Origin: Hoeflea_A sp040932035 | Lineage (GTDB): Bacteria; Pseudomonadota; Alphaproteobacteria; Rhizobiales; Rhizobiaceae | Length of the DNA: 64,000 nt | Assembly (NCBI RefSeq): GCF_040932035.1 | Contig: NZ_JBFRBB010000005.1 | Span: 62,001-126,000, forward strand | Direction: 5' to 3' | Shown here: in pieces, positions 35,603-44,911 of the stretch | Position numbering within the stretch: the first letter of the stretch is position 1 | Layout: each line of letters starts with the position of its first letter | Notes under the pieces: model-generated | Database searches by the model: none | Told to the model about the DNA's origin: nothing | Seen by the model: only the letters and a program-made list of their open reading frames with translations | Position numbers and translations under genes: made by a program

Positions 35603-35734
35603 TCACCCGTCTGTGCGTTCCATGGCGCGTTTGAAGACCGGGCGTGCAAGATTGCGTTCCAGATATGCACTGAGGCGGGGATAGGGCTGCAACTCACAAA
35701 GCCGGTGCGCAAGCTGGAGAAAATAGGTCATGCC
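35603..35734 (-). pseudogene. 3' remnant of a glutathione S-transferase gene
   Basis: The minus strand reads the last 44 codons of a GST gene (MTYFLQLAHRLCELQP... to ...RAMERTDG and a TGA at 35603). It matches the 3' end of the intact gst at 59635-59766 with about 21 mismatches in 132 bp by hand alignment and no gaps. The 5' three quarters of the gene are absent; polysaccharide gene sequence begins instead. The neighbouring polymerase-type gene takes its stop codon (35728-35730) from inside this remnant, in another frame. Together the two copies flank the whole polysaccharide region as direct repeats. Confidence 0.85.
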
Positions 35735-37074
35735 GTAACATTCGTCCGTTGCGGCTGATGGTCGATGATGACTGCATCCTCAACCCCTAAATCCTCGGTG
35801 TGCATATTTGCCGGGTGCAAGGCCTCGTCAACTTTCTCCGGGCCGCTGTGAAACAGCAGACCAATGCACACGGAGAATGGGAATGCGACGGCGAGCGTTC
35901 GCAAGGGATAATCAACCACGGAATGGACGAGCACGAACAGGATCGCAAGCGAGACGGCCTTGTGGAGCGGCCAGTTGAGTGTTTCCGAAATCCTGATGCC
36001 GAGAAGTGCGATAAAGGCAGCAAGTGCAGCGACGGCCAGCAGGCCGCCTTCGAAGATCAGTTCCAGATACTCATTGTGCGCATGGTTTATGTAATTCTGT
36101 AGAATGGTGCTGCTTTTTTCGTAACTCGGGTAGCCAACAGGAAAATTGCCATAGCCGATGCCAAACGGAAGATTGTCTACTATGCCTTCGAATGTTGAGC
36201 GCGCAAATTCCAGACGGCTGAAATCGATATTGCGGGTCTCGACCTGGATCCGCGCCCACAGGCCAACACTGTAAATACCGATGAGCACAGAGCAAGCCAG
36301 AACCAATATGATGCCATTGCGGTTGCGCTGCGTCAGCACGATGACGCTCAGAAACGATATTGCCAGGCCGACCAGCACGCCCATCATCGATCCGGCAGCG
36401 AGCAGAACCAGCAGTGCGCAGGCAACATAGACCGCGAGCAGATAAAATCGCCTTATCTCAATGAAATAGGCGAACGCCAACGGGATGGAAATGAACACCA
36501 GTGAAGAGAAGTGGTTTACGTTGGCAAAAAAGCCGGCGGAAAGATCATAGGGCAGAACACCCTGTATTTCAGCCTCTCCGGTGAACGAATACTGCACTAA
36601 CCCGGCTGTCATGTTGCAGATTACGCCGGCTATAAAAAACGGAATAAGCCCGACCGCGCTGTCGAAACGAAGTTTCATCACAGCCATCAGGAACAATATA
36701 TTGGTCAGGAAATACGCGGCCACCTCGAAAGTGCGGCCCGGACCAAGCGAGATGGTAGCGGGTTCCAGCATGAAAAGCACACCGCTGTCGAACGGTGGCA
36801 GGATGCCTTGCGTGGAACGGATCAGACCCGATGATATCGGGAGCAATTGAATGAGGACTGCCAGCAACATCCAGATCGCCAGCCAGAATACCCTGCGGTC
36901 AATCGGCTGTTCAATATTTCTGACAATGACATAGGTGGCAACGGCTACCGCTATCAGCTGCAAAATCGTGTCGGTCCACAGGCCGGCTGCCGTACCACCT
37001 CCGAGAACCGTTGCAAGCATCAGCACGGTGCCCAGCAAGTATTTGTCTACATTTGTTTCGACGGCGGCATTCAT
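35728..37074 (-). CDS. O-antigen ligase / Wzy_C-family polymerase
   Basis: 448-residue membrane protein with about ten hydrophobic segments and the Wzy_C/O-antigen-ligase signature NHAHNEYLELIFEGG in the large periplasmic loop. Such proteins polymerise repeat units or ligate the glycan to an acceptor. The C-terminal soluble tail (about 40 residues) ends at a stop inside the gst remnant, so the last residues may have been altered at the island boundary. An EpsG-type polymerase also exists in the cluster, so this one may be a ligase or act on a second glycan. It overlaps the upstream TPR gene by ATGA. Confidence 0.8.
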   Translation of the reverse strand: MNAAVETNVDKYLLGTVLMLATVLGGGTAAGLWTDTILQLIAVAVATYVIVRNIEQPIDRRVFWLAIWMLLAVLIQLLPISSGLIRSTQGILPPFDSGVLFMLEPATISLGPGRTFEVAAYFLTNILFLMAVMKLRFDSAVGLIPFFIAGVICNMTAGLVQYSFTGEAEIQGVLPYDLSAGFFANVNHFSSLVFISIPLAFAYFIEIRRFYLLAVYVACALLVLLAAGSMMGVLVGLAISFLSVIVLTQRNRNGIILVLACSVLIGIYSVGLWARIQVETRNIDFSRLEFARSTFEGIVDNLPFGIGYGNFPVGYPSYEKSSTILQNYINHAHNEYLELIFEGGLLAVAALAAFIALLGIRISETLNWPLHKAVSLAILFVLVHSVVDYPLRTLAVAFPFSVCIGLLFHSGPEKVDEALHPANMHTEDLGVEDAVIIDHQPQRTNVTA

Positions 37075-38300
37075 GGAGCCATGCCCGTCAGGGCAATGTC
37101 GTGGATTAACAATGTTCCTGAATAGCGGTACCGGAAACTTTCCGCGACAAGGCCGGTCCCCATTCCCAATTTGAGAAACCTGCAGTCGCCCGAAGCCTGG
37201 TTGACTTGCGTTTCGATCATTTCATCGCGCAGCGGCCGGTCCGGTACATTCAGTCTTGCGATTTCCCCGGTGCCGTTGAGGCAGGTTAGATTGAAGTAAA
37301 GACCCTTCGGCATTTTGAGGCGGTTTGTACTCACGTGGGCCGACAGGCGGTATTGGCCGGGCGGCAAATGAACCACCTGAGTGACGCCGATCAATTTGAC
37401 CGGCTTGTCCAGAAAACGAACTGCCAGTGCGTATGAATCATCGCCAGGCTCCTTTTGCCGCACCAAAGCGACACCCGGCGTCTTTTGCAGCGTCCAGTCG
37501 AACCGGCGCCCACTTGGTTGCAACGCAAACGATCCGTTGAATACATATCCGTTGTTGCTGCGGTCCTCTTCTGACTGGGTGAGCAGGAAGAGACGAAATG
37601 CCAACTCGCGCCGGCCAGCCCGCATGAGGGCGGAAATAGTCCTGCCAATTTCTTGGGTTCGCCTTCCTGTTTGCTGTGCGTTCAGATCCAGTTGAAGCTT
37701 GTATGCGAAAGTGAGAGTTTCAGCGTTCCTGTTCAGGAAGTTCAGAAACCGATCGCGCCAGGGCGGCATCTCCCGCAGTTTTGACAGGGCGATCTGATAA
37801 CCGCCTGGACTGCTTAACAGTGACAGCAAGATGGGCGAAACCGTGTCGAACTGATCTGGCCAGCGCCGAAGCAGCACGTCCATTTTGGACACCGTTTCAT
37901 CATGGTTGGAGGATTCAACAGCCCAGAGCAAGCTGCGGTTTAAGGCCAGAAAATCAGTCTTGGATAAAGCAAGTGCGGTTTCAAACAGGGCAGCAGCGGT
38001 CGTGTCGTCGCCGTAGAGCCGGTAGACTTCCCCCAACAGACTGTAGGCTTTGGCATCGATCGATGCGATGCGAATGGTTTCTTCGGCAGCCCTGCGCAGC
38101 TTAAGGAGTTGCGACGGATCGGCGCGGTTATCAAGTTCGGCCGCGATCGACCTGATCCGCGCATGCGAATTCACCGGATTGAAGGTGAGCGCCCAATCCG
38201 GTGAGCTGTTTTGAAACCGGGTGCTAAGCCCCAGAAAGGCGACGGCGGAAAAAGTCGCCAGCCCGACGCATGCGACCGCGAGCTTTTTCAAGAGGATCAT
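37071..38300 (-). CDS. Membrane-anchored TPR-like protein of the polysaccharide cluster
   Basis: About 409 residues from ATG 38300 (MILLKKLAVACVGLATFSAVAF, a membrane anchor); an open frame continues to 38378 and overlaps the kinase gene more. The N-terminal half contains alpha-helical tetratricopeptide-like repeats (AKAYSLLGEVYRLYGDDTTAAALFETALALS), and the C-terminal half looks like a beta-rich domain (GVTQVVHLPPGQYRLSAHV; LNGTGEIARL). No enzymatic motif is seen. It is probably periplasmic and may scaffold assembly or export of the glycan. The exact function is not known. Confidence 0.65.
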   Translation of the reverse strand: MILLKKLAVACVGLATFSAVAFLGLSTRFQNSSPDWALTFNPVNSHARIRSIAAELDNRADPSQLLKLRRAAEETIRIASIDAKAYSLLGEVYRLYGDDTTAAALFETALALSKTDFLALNRSLLWAVESSNHDETVSKMDVLLRRWPDQFDTVSPILLSLLSSPGGYQIALSKLREMPPWRDRFLNFLNRNAETLTFAYKLQLDLNAQQTGRRTQEIGRTISALMRAGRRELAFRLFLLTQSEEDRSNNGYVFNGSFALQPSGRRFDWTLQKTPGVALVRQKEPGDDSYALAVRFLDKPVKLIGVTQVVHLPPGQYRLSAHVSTNRLKMPKGLYFNLTCLNGTGEIARLNVPDRPLRDEMIETQVNQASGDCRFLKLGMGTGLVAESFRYRYSGTLLIHDIALTGMAP

Positions 38301-40602
38301 CTGCGAATTCGCCACGCCGTGCACCTGATTTGTCTGATGAACTGTCATTCTCGTCGCTGAGCGTGTAGTAGCGGTCATTCATGTAGCGGTATGAATAGGC
38401 ATATTCAAAAGAGCTGGCGGCAAACTTGGAAAGCGTTGCGCCAAACATGTGGCCGCCCACGGTCTTGATGCGTTTGACGGCAGCGGCGGCGGATTTTCTG
38501 GTTACCTGATTGGCGGCAACGATGAGCAACACACCTTCGACAAGACGCGATAAGATAGGCGCGTCCGACAAGCCCATGACCGGCGGGCTGTCGATGATGA
38601 CGATGTCGTATCGGTCAGCGCACGCCTGCAGGATCATCGCCATTTTCGGCGATGAAAGAAGATCGGCCGGATTGGGCGGAATCGTTCCCGCTGTCAGAAG
38701 CGTCACATTGGTAAAGCGCGTCTGTCGAAAGATCCTTTTGGTGTCGTCCCGGTTCAGGGTGTTGGTCAGAAGATTCGACAGGCCGATTGTGTTGTCGGTC
38801 GCAAACAGACGGTGAAGGGCTGGTTTGCGAAGATCTGCATCAATCAGCAGTACACGCATGCCAAGTGAACCGAAATCCTGCGCCAGCTTGAAAGAGGTCG
38901 TGGACTTGCCCTCGGAAGGTTCCGAACTGGTAACCAGAAGGGTCTGCGGACTGCCGCCCGTCCCGGTGAATTGGAGCGAGGTGCGTAGCGAACGATAGGC
39001 CTCCGACATTGCCGACGCTTGATCCGACAGCTGCTCGGAAATCTTGGCCTCCTCGACCTTCGGCAAGATGCCTAAGACAGGAAGGTTCAGATCATCCTCG
39101 ATCTGGTCCGGGTTCGAGAACGTGTTGTTGAGCAGCTCCAGAATGTAGATAATGGCAGCGGCGAGCACCATACACAGCAAGAGTGCTGCAGCAACGTTGA
39201 CCGTCAGACGAGGGGAAAATGGCGAGCGCGGTGTAACTGCCGCATCGACGATCGCAATATTCTGCCGTTTCAATTCGGAACCAACACCGACTTCATTGAG
39301 CTTTCCGATCAGGTTCTCGTACTGCAATCTGTTGGAATCGACTTCGCGCTTCAGGATCGTGTACTGGATATTTTTGTCCTGGAACGTTGCCTGCTCGGCT
39401 TCTAGTTCGGAGAGTTTGGCACGCAGATCTTCTTCTTTGGCAATGACTTCGTCATATTTCTGGCGGATGGAACTTGTGACGACCAGGGTTGCTTCATCGA
39501 TCTGTTTCTTCAGTTCCCTAATCTGAGCCTGCAACTGCTTCATATCGGGAAAATCGGGTTTGAAGGTCGAAAGCTTTTGCTGGTATTCGGCTGAGAGCTC
39601 CGCGACCATCTGTTTGAGATGCTGAATTCCGTCGCTCTCAAGCACCTGCGGAATACTTGCGCCACGCCCAATTTCGATCTGACCGACTAGACGCCCATAG
39701 TCGAGCCGCTCCTGAATGGCCTTTGACAGCGCGTTGTTGATTTCCTCGATATTCGAGGCTATCAGGGAGTTCTCACTGCCGGTGACCGTAATACCGACCT
39801 TTTTGGCATAATCGACAAGCGCCTGCTCCGAGGTCTGCAGCTTTCGCTTGACCTGGATGACCTGCTCCTGGACAAACTGGCGCGCCAGGTCGGATGTTTC
39901 ACTGGTCTGGTCGATACGCTGATTGATGAAGCTGGCTGCAACCTGATTGGCTATGCTGCTTGCCAGCTGCGGGTTTTGATCCTCGAAGGTAATTGCCAGC
40001 AGGCTGGTATTCTTGATCAATTCGACCGATAGGTTGTTACGAACGCGATTTATGGCCATTTGCTCGCGTTCCTCGGCGCTGAATTCACCGATGTCGCCGC
40101 TGAGATCGTAACCGAATGCCCTTGCAAACAGGTTGGAAGGCGCAAAATGAGGAGCTGGAATCAAAAAATTGGCGTCGTCAGCCAGATCAAGCTCGAACAC
40201 GACCCTCTGCGCGATAGATCTGCTTCTCAGCTTTTCGCGCGCAGTCAGGAACATGCGGAAGTCGGACGATTCGGATATCACCTCGAGGTCCTGGAAAACC
40301 TTGGCCGAAGGCGCCATGACCTCGAGCTGCGCGGTTGATCGGTATTTAGGCGTCTGCATCCATGTCATGATAATGCCGGCAACCAAACCTACAGCAAGCA
40401 GTATGGCGATCAGCCAGCGATATTTGAGAAGATAAAGGAAAAGCGCAAGCGGACTGATTCCGCTTTCCTCCTCCTCCATCTCGCGCCCATATCCCAGTCC
40501 CGGATGCCAGGGCGCATAGGCTGCCAGTTCTGTCGAACCGTATCGGCCGTCCATACGTCCGGGAAGGTGGGAACCCTGTGGGCCGGGTGCGTTATTCAGC
40601 AT
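38224..40602 (-). CDS. Wzc/ExoP-type polysaccharide co-polymerase with BY-kinase domain
   Basis: 792 residues. The N-terminus is cytoplasmic, then a membrane helix (WLIAILLAVGLVAGIIM), a long periplasmic coiled-coil Wzz domain (to about 450), a second helix (VAAALLLCMVLAAAIIYIL) and a cytoplasmic tyrosine-kinase domain. The kinase has Walker A SSEPSEGKSTT, Walker A' VLLIDADLRKP and Walker B IVIIDSPPVMG. The C-terminus has a tyrosine cluster (FEYAYSYRYMNDRYYTL) that is the autophosphorylation target. It controls chain length and export with the Wza and CpsB-type neighbours. Confidence 0.93.
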   Translation of the reverse strand: MLNNAPGPQGSHLPGRMDGRYGSTELAAYAPWHPGLGYGREMEEEESGISPLALFLYLLKYRWLIAILLAVGLVAGIIMTWMQTPKYRSTAQLEVMAPSAKVFQDLEVISESSDFRMFLTAREKLRSRSIAQRVVFELDLADDANFLIPAPHFAPSNLFARAFGYDLSGDIGEFSAEEREQMAINRVRNNLSVELIKNTSLLAITFEDQNPQLASSIANQVAASFINQRIDQTSETSDLARQFVQEQVIQVKRKLQTSEQALVDYAKKVGITVTGSENSLIASNIEEINNALSKAIQERLDYGRLVGQIEIGRGASIPQVLESDGIQHLKQMVAELSAEYQQKLSTFKPDFPDMKQLQAQIRELKKQIDEATLVVTSSIRQKYDEVIAKEEDLRAKLSELEAEQATFQDKNIQYTILKREVDSNRLQYENLIGKLNEVGVGSELKRQNIAIVDAAVTPRSPFSPRLTVNVAAALLLCMVLAAAIIYILELLNNTFSNPDQIEDDLNLPVLGILPKVEEAKISEQLSDQASAMSEAYRSLRTSLQFTGTGGSPQTLLVTSSEPSEGKSTTSFKLAQDFGSLGMRVLLIDADLRKPALHRLFATDNTIGLSNLLTNTLNRDDTKRIFRQTRFTNVTLLTAGTIPPNPADLLSSPKMAMILQACADRYDIVIIDSPPVMGLSDAPILSRLVEGVLLIVAANQVTRKSAAAAVKRIKTVGGHMFGATLSKFAASSFEYAYSYRYMNDRYYTLSDENDSSSDKSGARRGEFADDPLEKARGRMRRAGDFFRRRLSGA

Positions 40603-40658
40603 AAAAGCCTCGGTCCGTTCGTTTGTGAGCCTTGGTAAGCCACATCGTGGATTCTAGA

Positions 40659-41450
40659 TCAGGGAACAAACAACGCTGCACGTCCGGCAAGGCCAAGTAC
40701 ATCACGCAGATTGTTCATCGCGACCCGGGATGAGGACGAGAAAACGACGATAACGTCGCCGCCAAAGATGCGCGGATCCTGCATTTTGCCCGAGCGGATT
40801 TTCTTGACGCTGAAATTGGCGACAAGTTTTTCCTCGCCGTGGTCGCGAAACACATAGACTTTGGATCTGTCGGCGATGTCCTTCAGTCCGCCAGCCTGCG
40901 AAATCAGTCCAATCAGCGAGGAATTGGCAGTAACCGGATAGATGCCGGCCTTGTTGACCTCTCCGTCAACCGTCGCCCTTTGATAGAACGACTCCTTCAC
41001 AAAAACGGAGACTTCCGGATTCTGCAGATATTTGGCGCCGTATAAATCCTCTATTTGCCGCTCCAGGGCCCTGACGGAATTGCCTGCCGCCCTGACCTGG
41101 CCGATCAGCGGCAATGAAATGTCGCCGCTTGTGTCGACTTGAACGGTCCGGTCCAATTCATCGACCTGAAAAACGTCGACTTCGAGCACGTCATTTGCCG
41201 CGATTTGCTGTGGACTGCCATCCTCATTGGAGGGCGGCGGCGGCAAATTCTGCACGACACGCAGATTGCCTTGTTTGGCACCAGCCACCGCAGCATCCTG
41301 TCCATCGTGCACCTTTTGCGCCTGATACGAACCGTCTTGTGGGTCGAATTCATCGTTATTGGCTACGCATGCAGCGACCAAAACACTGCATGCGATTGAA
41401 AAGGATATTCGCCCGGCCCGACGTAATTGAGTGCAAAAGAATTGATTCAA
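40659..41450 (-). CDS. Wza/ExoF-type outer-membrane polysaccharide export lipoprotein
   Basis: 263 residues with a lipoprotein signal (CSVLVAAC, lipid-modified Cys28), a Poly_export domain (NDVLEVDVFQVDELDRTVQVDTSGDISLPLIGQVRA) and SLBB-like segments (VDGEVNKAGIYPVTANSSLIGLISQAGGL). It forms the outer-membrane channel partner of the Wzc-type protein. It overlaps the downstream-read phosphatase gene by 4 bp. Confidence 0.9.
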   Translation of the reverse strand: MNQFFCTQLRRAGRISFSIACSVLVAACVANNDEFDPQDGSYQAQKVHDGQDAAVAGAKQGNLRVVQNLPPPPSNEDGSPQQIAANDVLEVDVFQVDELDRTVQVDTSGDISLPLIGQVRAAGNSVRALERQIEDLYGAKYLQNPEVSVFVKESFYQRATVDGEVNKAGIYPVTANSSLIGLISQAGGLKDIADRSKVYVFRDHGEEKLVANFSVKKIRSGKMQDPRIFGGDVIVVFSSSSRVAMNNLRDVLGLAGRAALFVP

Positions 41451-42259
41451 CCTTTGTCACCTCTAAAGATCCTGCTCAGGAGGCCTTTCTCACGCCGGAC
41501 ACCCACCTGCGTGGTCTCCGGGCTGCGAATCGTACCCTGTGGAATCAATGGCTTGTTCAATAAAATGGCCGCAGGACGGTCCATCACCATCGCAACGGCT
41601 TCCTTCTCGCCCAGGCGCTGCGCAACGCAGTCGCGTGCCGCTGACAGAAGCGGAGGCCGTGTGGTCGTGTTGTGCGCATCCGTTGCTAGTATGTCCACTC
41701 GCCCCTCGTCGAGCATCTGTTCGGCGTAGAATTTTGCGGCCTTGCCAAATGCCCCGGTCACCGAACCGGCCGTGATCTGGATAAGGCAACCGATATCATT
41801 CAACCGCTCAATGATGTCGTAGTGACTCGGAAGCCAGGTCAGCCTCTCGGGGTGCGTGACAATCGGGACAAACCCCTCCCTGATCAGGCGGTGTGCGAGA
41901 TCTTCGATGCGCGGTGGTACGACTTGGTGTGTCGGCTCGAACAGAAAATACCTGGATTCGCGAAGCGTCGGCGTGTCGCCCGCTTTGAGAGCAGCAGGCA
42001 GATCCGGCATGACACGAATATCGGCGCCGGTCAGCAGCGCCAGTTCGATCTTTTCAGCCGAAAGCACCATCCGGAGAGATCGAACGGCATTGGTAATCGA
42101 TGTCGTGTTGTTGTTCCACAGGCCCGGTACGATATGCGGAGTGCACGCCATGTGGGTGATGCCGTCTTCGACCGCCATACGCGCCATCTCAAGGGAAGTG
42201 GCCTGGTCGCCGGCCCCGTCATCGATCGCCGGAAGGATGTGGCTGTGCAGGTCGATCAT
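41447..42259 (-). CDS. CpsB/Wzb-type PHP-fold tyrosine phosphatase
   Basis: 270 residues with the PHP phosphatase motifs MIDLHSHILPAIDDGA (His5, His7), CTPHIVPG, VTHPERLTW and ATDAHN. The Mn-dependent phosphatases CpsB and YwqE dephosphorylate the cognate BY-kinase, here the Wzc-type protein at 38224-40602. The C-terminal 40 residues are basic and beyond the usual domain. Confidence 0.88.
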   Translation of the reverse strand: MIDLHSHILPAIDDGAGDQATSLEMARMAVEDGITHMACTPHIVPGLWNNNTTSITNAVRSLRMVLSAEKIELALLTGADIRVMPDLPAALKAGDTPTLRESRYFLFEPTHQVVPPRIEDLAHRLIREGFVPIVTHPERLTWLPSHYDIIERLNDIGCLIQITAGSVTGAFGKAAKFYAEQMLDEGRVDILATDAHNTTTRPPLLSAARDCVAQRLGEKEAVAMVMDRPAAILLNKPLIPQGTIRSPETTQVGVRREKGLLSRIFRGDKG

Positions 42260-42371
42260 TCAGCGGCAAAAAGAGACTGTGCGCCAAAAATGTCTTCCAT
42301 AAGAAACAAATCCTCAAGGCACGCAATTCGCGGGCCCAGTATCGCGAACCGGAACTGATGAATTAAAAACG

Positions 42372-42866
42372 CTAGTCGGAGATCGCCAGCGTCAGCAAAC
42401 CGACCGCTGCTCCGGCACCAACGCCTGCCAGTACCGCGGCCACTTTGGCGTTTCTTTCTGTCTGCTGCGCTTCTGTTGGCTCTGTCGTGGGTGTGGGCTC
42501 AGCTTTCGTGACACGCACGCAGATATTGCCGTCCTGCGGCTCCAGCGACAAATCCAGGTTCTCGGTTACGAGGCCGAACTCACAGCCCGAACCAATGTTG
42601 ACGAGGGCCCGTGACTGCGGTCCGACAATCATGCGACTTCCGGGTGTCAGCTGGGTTCCCGCATTGGCTTGAGAAAAGCCGTCGGCCTGCGAAACAAGCA
42701 CCTGCCCGACCACGCTTTGTATGACGCCCACCGACCGGGCATCTGCGCCACTTTGTATAATACATGAACAATCCGTGGCGGATTGCGCAGCGGCACTTGG
42801 CATGCCGAAATTGCCCATCAGAACCAATGCTGCGGACGTTATTGCGATCATCTTTGACGTGTACAT
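42372..42866 (-). CDS. Small exported protein with FecR-like segment
   Basis: 164 residues: a signal peptide (ALVLMGNFGMPSAAAQ), a short Cys-containing segment (DCSCIIQSG), an FecR-like beta stretch (VVGQVLVSQADGFSQANAGTQLTPGSRMIVGPQSRALVN) and a C-terminal hydrophobic Ala/Gly-rich helix (VAAVLAGVGAGAAVGLLTLAI) preceded by a Glu/Thr/Pro linker. It is probably tethered to the inner membrane by this helix or inserted as a glycine-zipper. Not assignable to a characterised family; it may be a periplasmic factor of glycan export. It stands alone, with 112 and 194 bp gaps around it. Confidence 0.6.
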   Translation of the reverse strand: MYTSKMIAITSAALVLMGNFGMPSAAAQSATDCSCIIQSGADARSVGVIQSVVGQVLVSQADGFSQANAGTQLTPGSRMIVGPQSRALVNIGSGCEFGLVTENLDLSLEPQDGNICVRVTKAEPTPTTEPTEAQQTERNAKVAAVLAGVGAGAAVGLLTLAISD

Positions 42867-43060
42867 GTAGCTCTCTCAGTTTCGGTTATGCAACAATGTG
42901 AGGTAGAAGTTAGCTTATCTATGTTGGTTCGATTCTCAAAGTCACCGGTTGGGCGAAACGTGCCTGGTATCTGACAAAATGGGTATAATTTGTTTATAAT
43001 ATATTAATAATAACAAAGACTTGAAAGAAATATGCTTTTGATGGATCTCTTTATAGGGAT

Positions 43061-44368
43061 TCACTTGGCGCCAAACCCGGAAACAACTATGGCGAGTGTT
43101 CGTATTGCAATCAGGGTGTCGAGCCAGATGGAGAAGTTCTTGATATAGTAGAAATCATAGTGCAGTTTTGACCGCACTTCGTCGACCTCGGCCACGTGTC
43201 CCTGATTGACCTGCGCCCAGCCCGTGATACCCGGTCTGACAATGTGCCGGTAACGGTAGAAGGGCAGTTCCTCCTCGTACCATCTGGAGAGAGAAACGGC
43301 CTCCGGACGCGGCCCGATCCAACTCATTTCACCATTGAGCACGTTTATGACCTGCGGAAGTTCGTCAAGGCGCGTCTTGCGCAACAACCGTCCCAGACGC
43401 GTTATCCTTGGATCCGAATCACGCGTTATGGCGTTAGTGCGATCCAAAGACCCGGTGGTCGGACCATGCGTCATGGTCCTGAATTTCCACACGCGGAATA
43501 CGCGGCCTCGAAATCCCATCCTCTCCTGGCGAAAGAACACGGGCCCCTTGCTGTCGAGCTTGATGCAAACACCGATGAGAAAGAAGAGCGGCAACAGAAC
43601 CGGAAACATGACAACCGCCGCGGCAATATCGATCCACTGTTTGAAACGCAGATAGATAAAACTGGGCAGCAGCGAACCGAGATTGTTTTCAGAGAGGTGT
43701 TCGATCTCGACGCGGCCGGTCAGTGTCTCTCTGATCTGCTTGTAATGATAAACCGGAATGCCGCTGATCGCGGTTTCGGCGATAAATGCTTCCCAATCGT
43801 CATCGTGATTGGCACGCAGGTCAGCGGTCAGCCCGTTTGGCGCCGGACCATCCAGTTGCGGCTGCGACAGGAACCTCCAGCTCACATCGCCAATGTCCGT
43901 TAGACAGGGTGTGTTGCCGAACGGTACGACCGCAAATACCGGTTTGCTAGTTTTGCGTGAGATTACATAAATCAGGTGGAACCAGATTTGCGCGTTTACA
44001 AAACTGGCGAACAGGAAGAAACGGGAATAATCGAGGCGCAGGAATACAAATATGCCAAGCGCCAGACCAAAGGTAACGGTAAAGGTTGGCAGTATGTAAG
44101 AGATGCCTGCGACACCAGGATAGCGGGTCAGGCGCCGGACAACGAAAAATCCCAGAACGACGGCGATTGCGGTCGCGACAAGCGTGTTCAGCTGTGACGG
44201 CGTCGAAACCATCCGAGAGACGCCGATGTCCCAGCGCATTGACAGCGGAGCGATGCATGCGACGATCAGCCCCATGCCGAGCTGGCACCGTGTTGTATCG
44301 CATGCGCGCCTTAGCCCAGGGCAAAGCCCCGCTTTCGGCCGAACGGCAGTTGCGTAATGTAAATTCAT
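43061..44368 (-). CDS. Polyprenyl-phosphate glycosylphosphotransferase (WbaP/ExoY-type priming enzyme)
   Basis: 435 residues. N-terminal membrane helices (about residues 30-140) are followed by a cytoplasmic region and a C-terminal bacterial sugar-transferase domain with IKLDSKGPVFFRQERMGFRGRVFRVWKFRTM, TRLGRLLRKTRLDELPQVINVLNGEMSWIGPRPE and the final GITGWAQVNQGH block. It transfers the first sugar phosphate to undecaprenyl phosphate and so starts repeat-unit assembly. It follows a 543-bp gap holding an ops-like core, so it probably heads its own transcript or is an antitermination checkpoint. Confidence 0.92.
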   Translation of the reverse strand: MNLHYATAVRPKAGLCPGLRRACDTTRCQLGMGLIVACIAPLSMRWDIGVSRMVSTPSQLNTLVATAIAVVLGFFVVRRLTRYPGVAGISYILPTFTVTFGLALGIFVFLRLDYSRFFLFASFVNAQIWFHLIYVISRKTSKPVFAVVPFGNTPCLTDIGDVSWRFLSQPQLDGPAPNGLTADLRANHDDDWEAFIAETAISGIPVYHYKQIRETLTGRVEIEHLSENNLGSLLPSFIYLRFKQWIDIAAAVVMFPVLLPLFFLIGVCIKLDSKGPVFFRQERMGFRGRVFRVWKFRTMTHGPTTGSLDRTNAITRDSDPRITRLGRLLRKTRLDELPQVINVLNGEMSWIGPRPEAVSLSRWYEEELPFYRYRHIVRPGITGWAQVNQGHVAEVDEVRSKLHYDFYYIKNFSIWLDTLIAIRTLAIVVSGFGAK

Positions 44369-44911
44369 TTCACGCGGTTCTGCAAATGCTATGAGAGGCT
44401 TTGTACGTTGATTCGAAGTGGGTGCGGAGTTTCGGAAGGAAGCGTCTGAAGCCTGTCAATCCCGGAAAGAAGACCGCCGAACAGTCTGTTTCCGACCCTA
44501 TTGCGAAGCAGCCCGCACCGCCACCTCGGACAGACGGCCGGAAAATGGCAGTCGCCGCATAAATCCAGAAGATGTGATTGGTTTTTGGATAGCTACCGCA
44601 CTCGGGGTGACCCTGCCACCGCCGGTAAATCCGTGTATTCCTATGGAATTTCCCAACCCCATATCTCCAGCCAACCTATACCCGCAGACATTGGGCAAAG
44701 CAATAACCAAACAGACACACCCGTCAATTTTTAACCGGCGTAGTTGCCGACGCACCACAGCACAAAAAAACGCTCCATTTGACGGCTTGGTCATCTTGGA
44801 ACAGAGTCGGCAACACCCACCAAACGCCATAGCGGCAATTCAGGCTTCGGACGGCCGCCTCGCCCCGTTACCGTCATGGCCTCCAACCGGATTTGCAGAC
44901 GGCACGCCACT
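44369..44911 (-). other. 543-bp gap with a candidate promoter and ops-like core
   Basis: No convincing gene is seen; open frames here on either strand resemble nothing known. On the minus strand TTGACG (44727-44722) and TATTGC (44705-44700), 16 bp apart, give a plausible sigma-70-type promoter. About 100 bp further, GTGCGGTAGC (44601-44592) repeats the ten bases found in the ops-like element after the NusG-type gene. The region precedes the priming transferase and the Wza/Wzc export genes. Confidence 0.4.
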
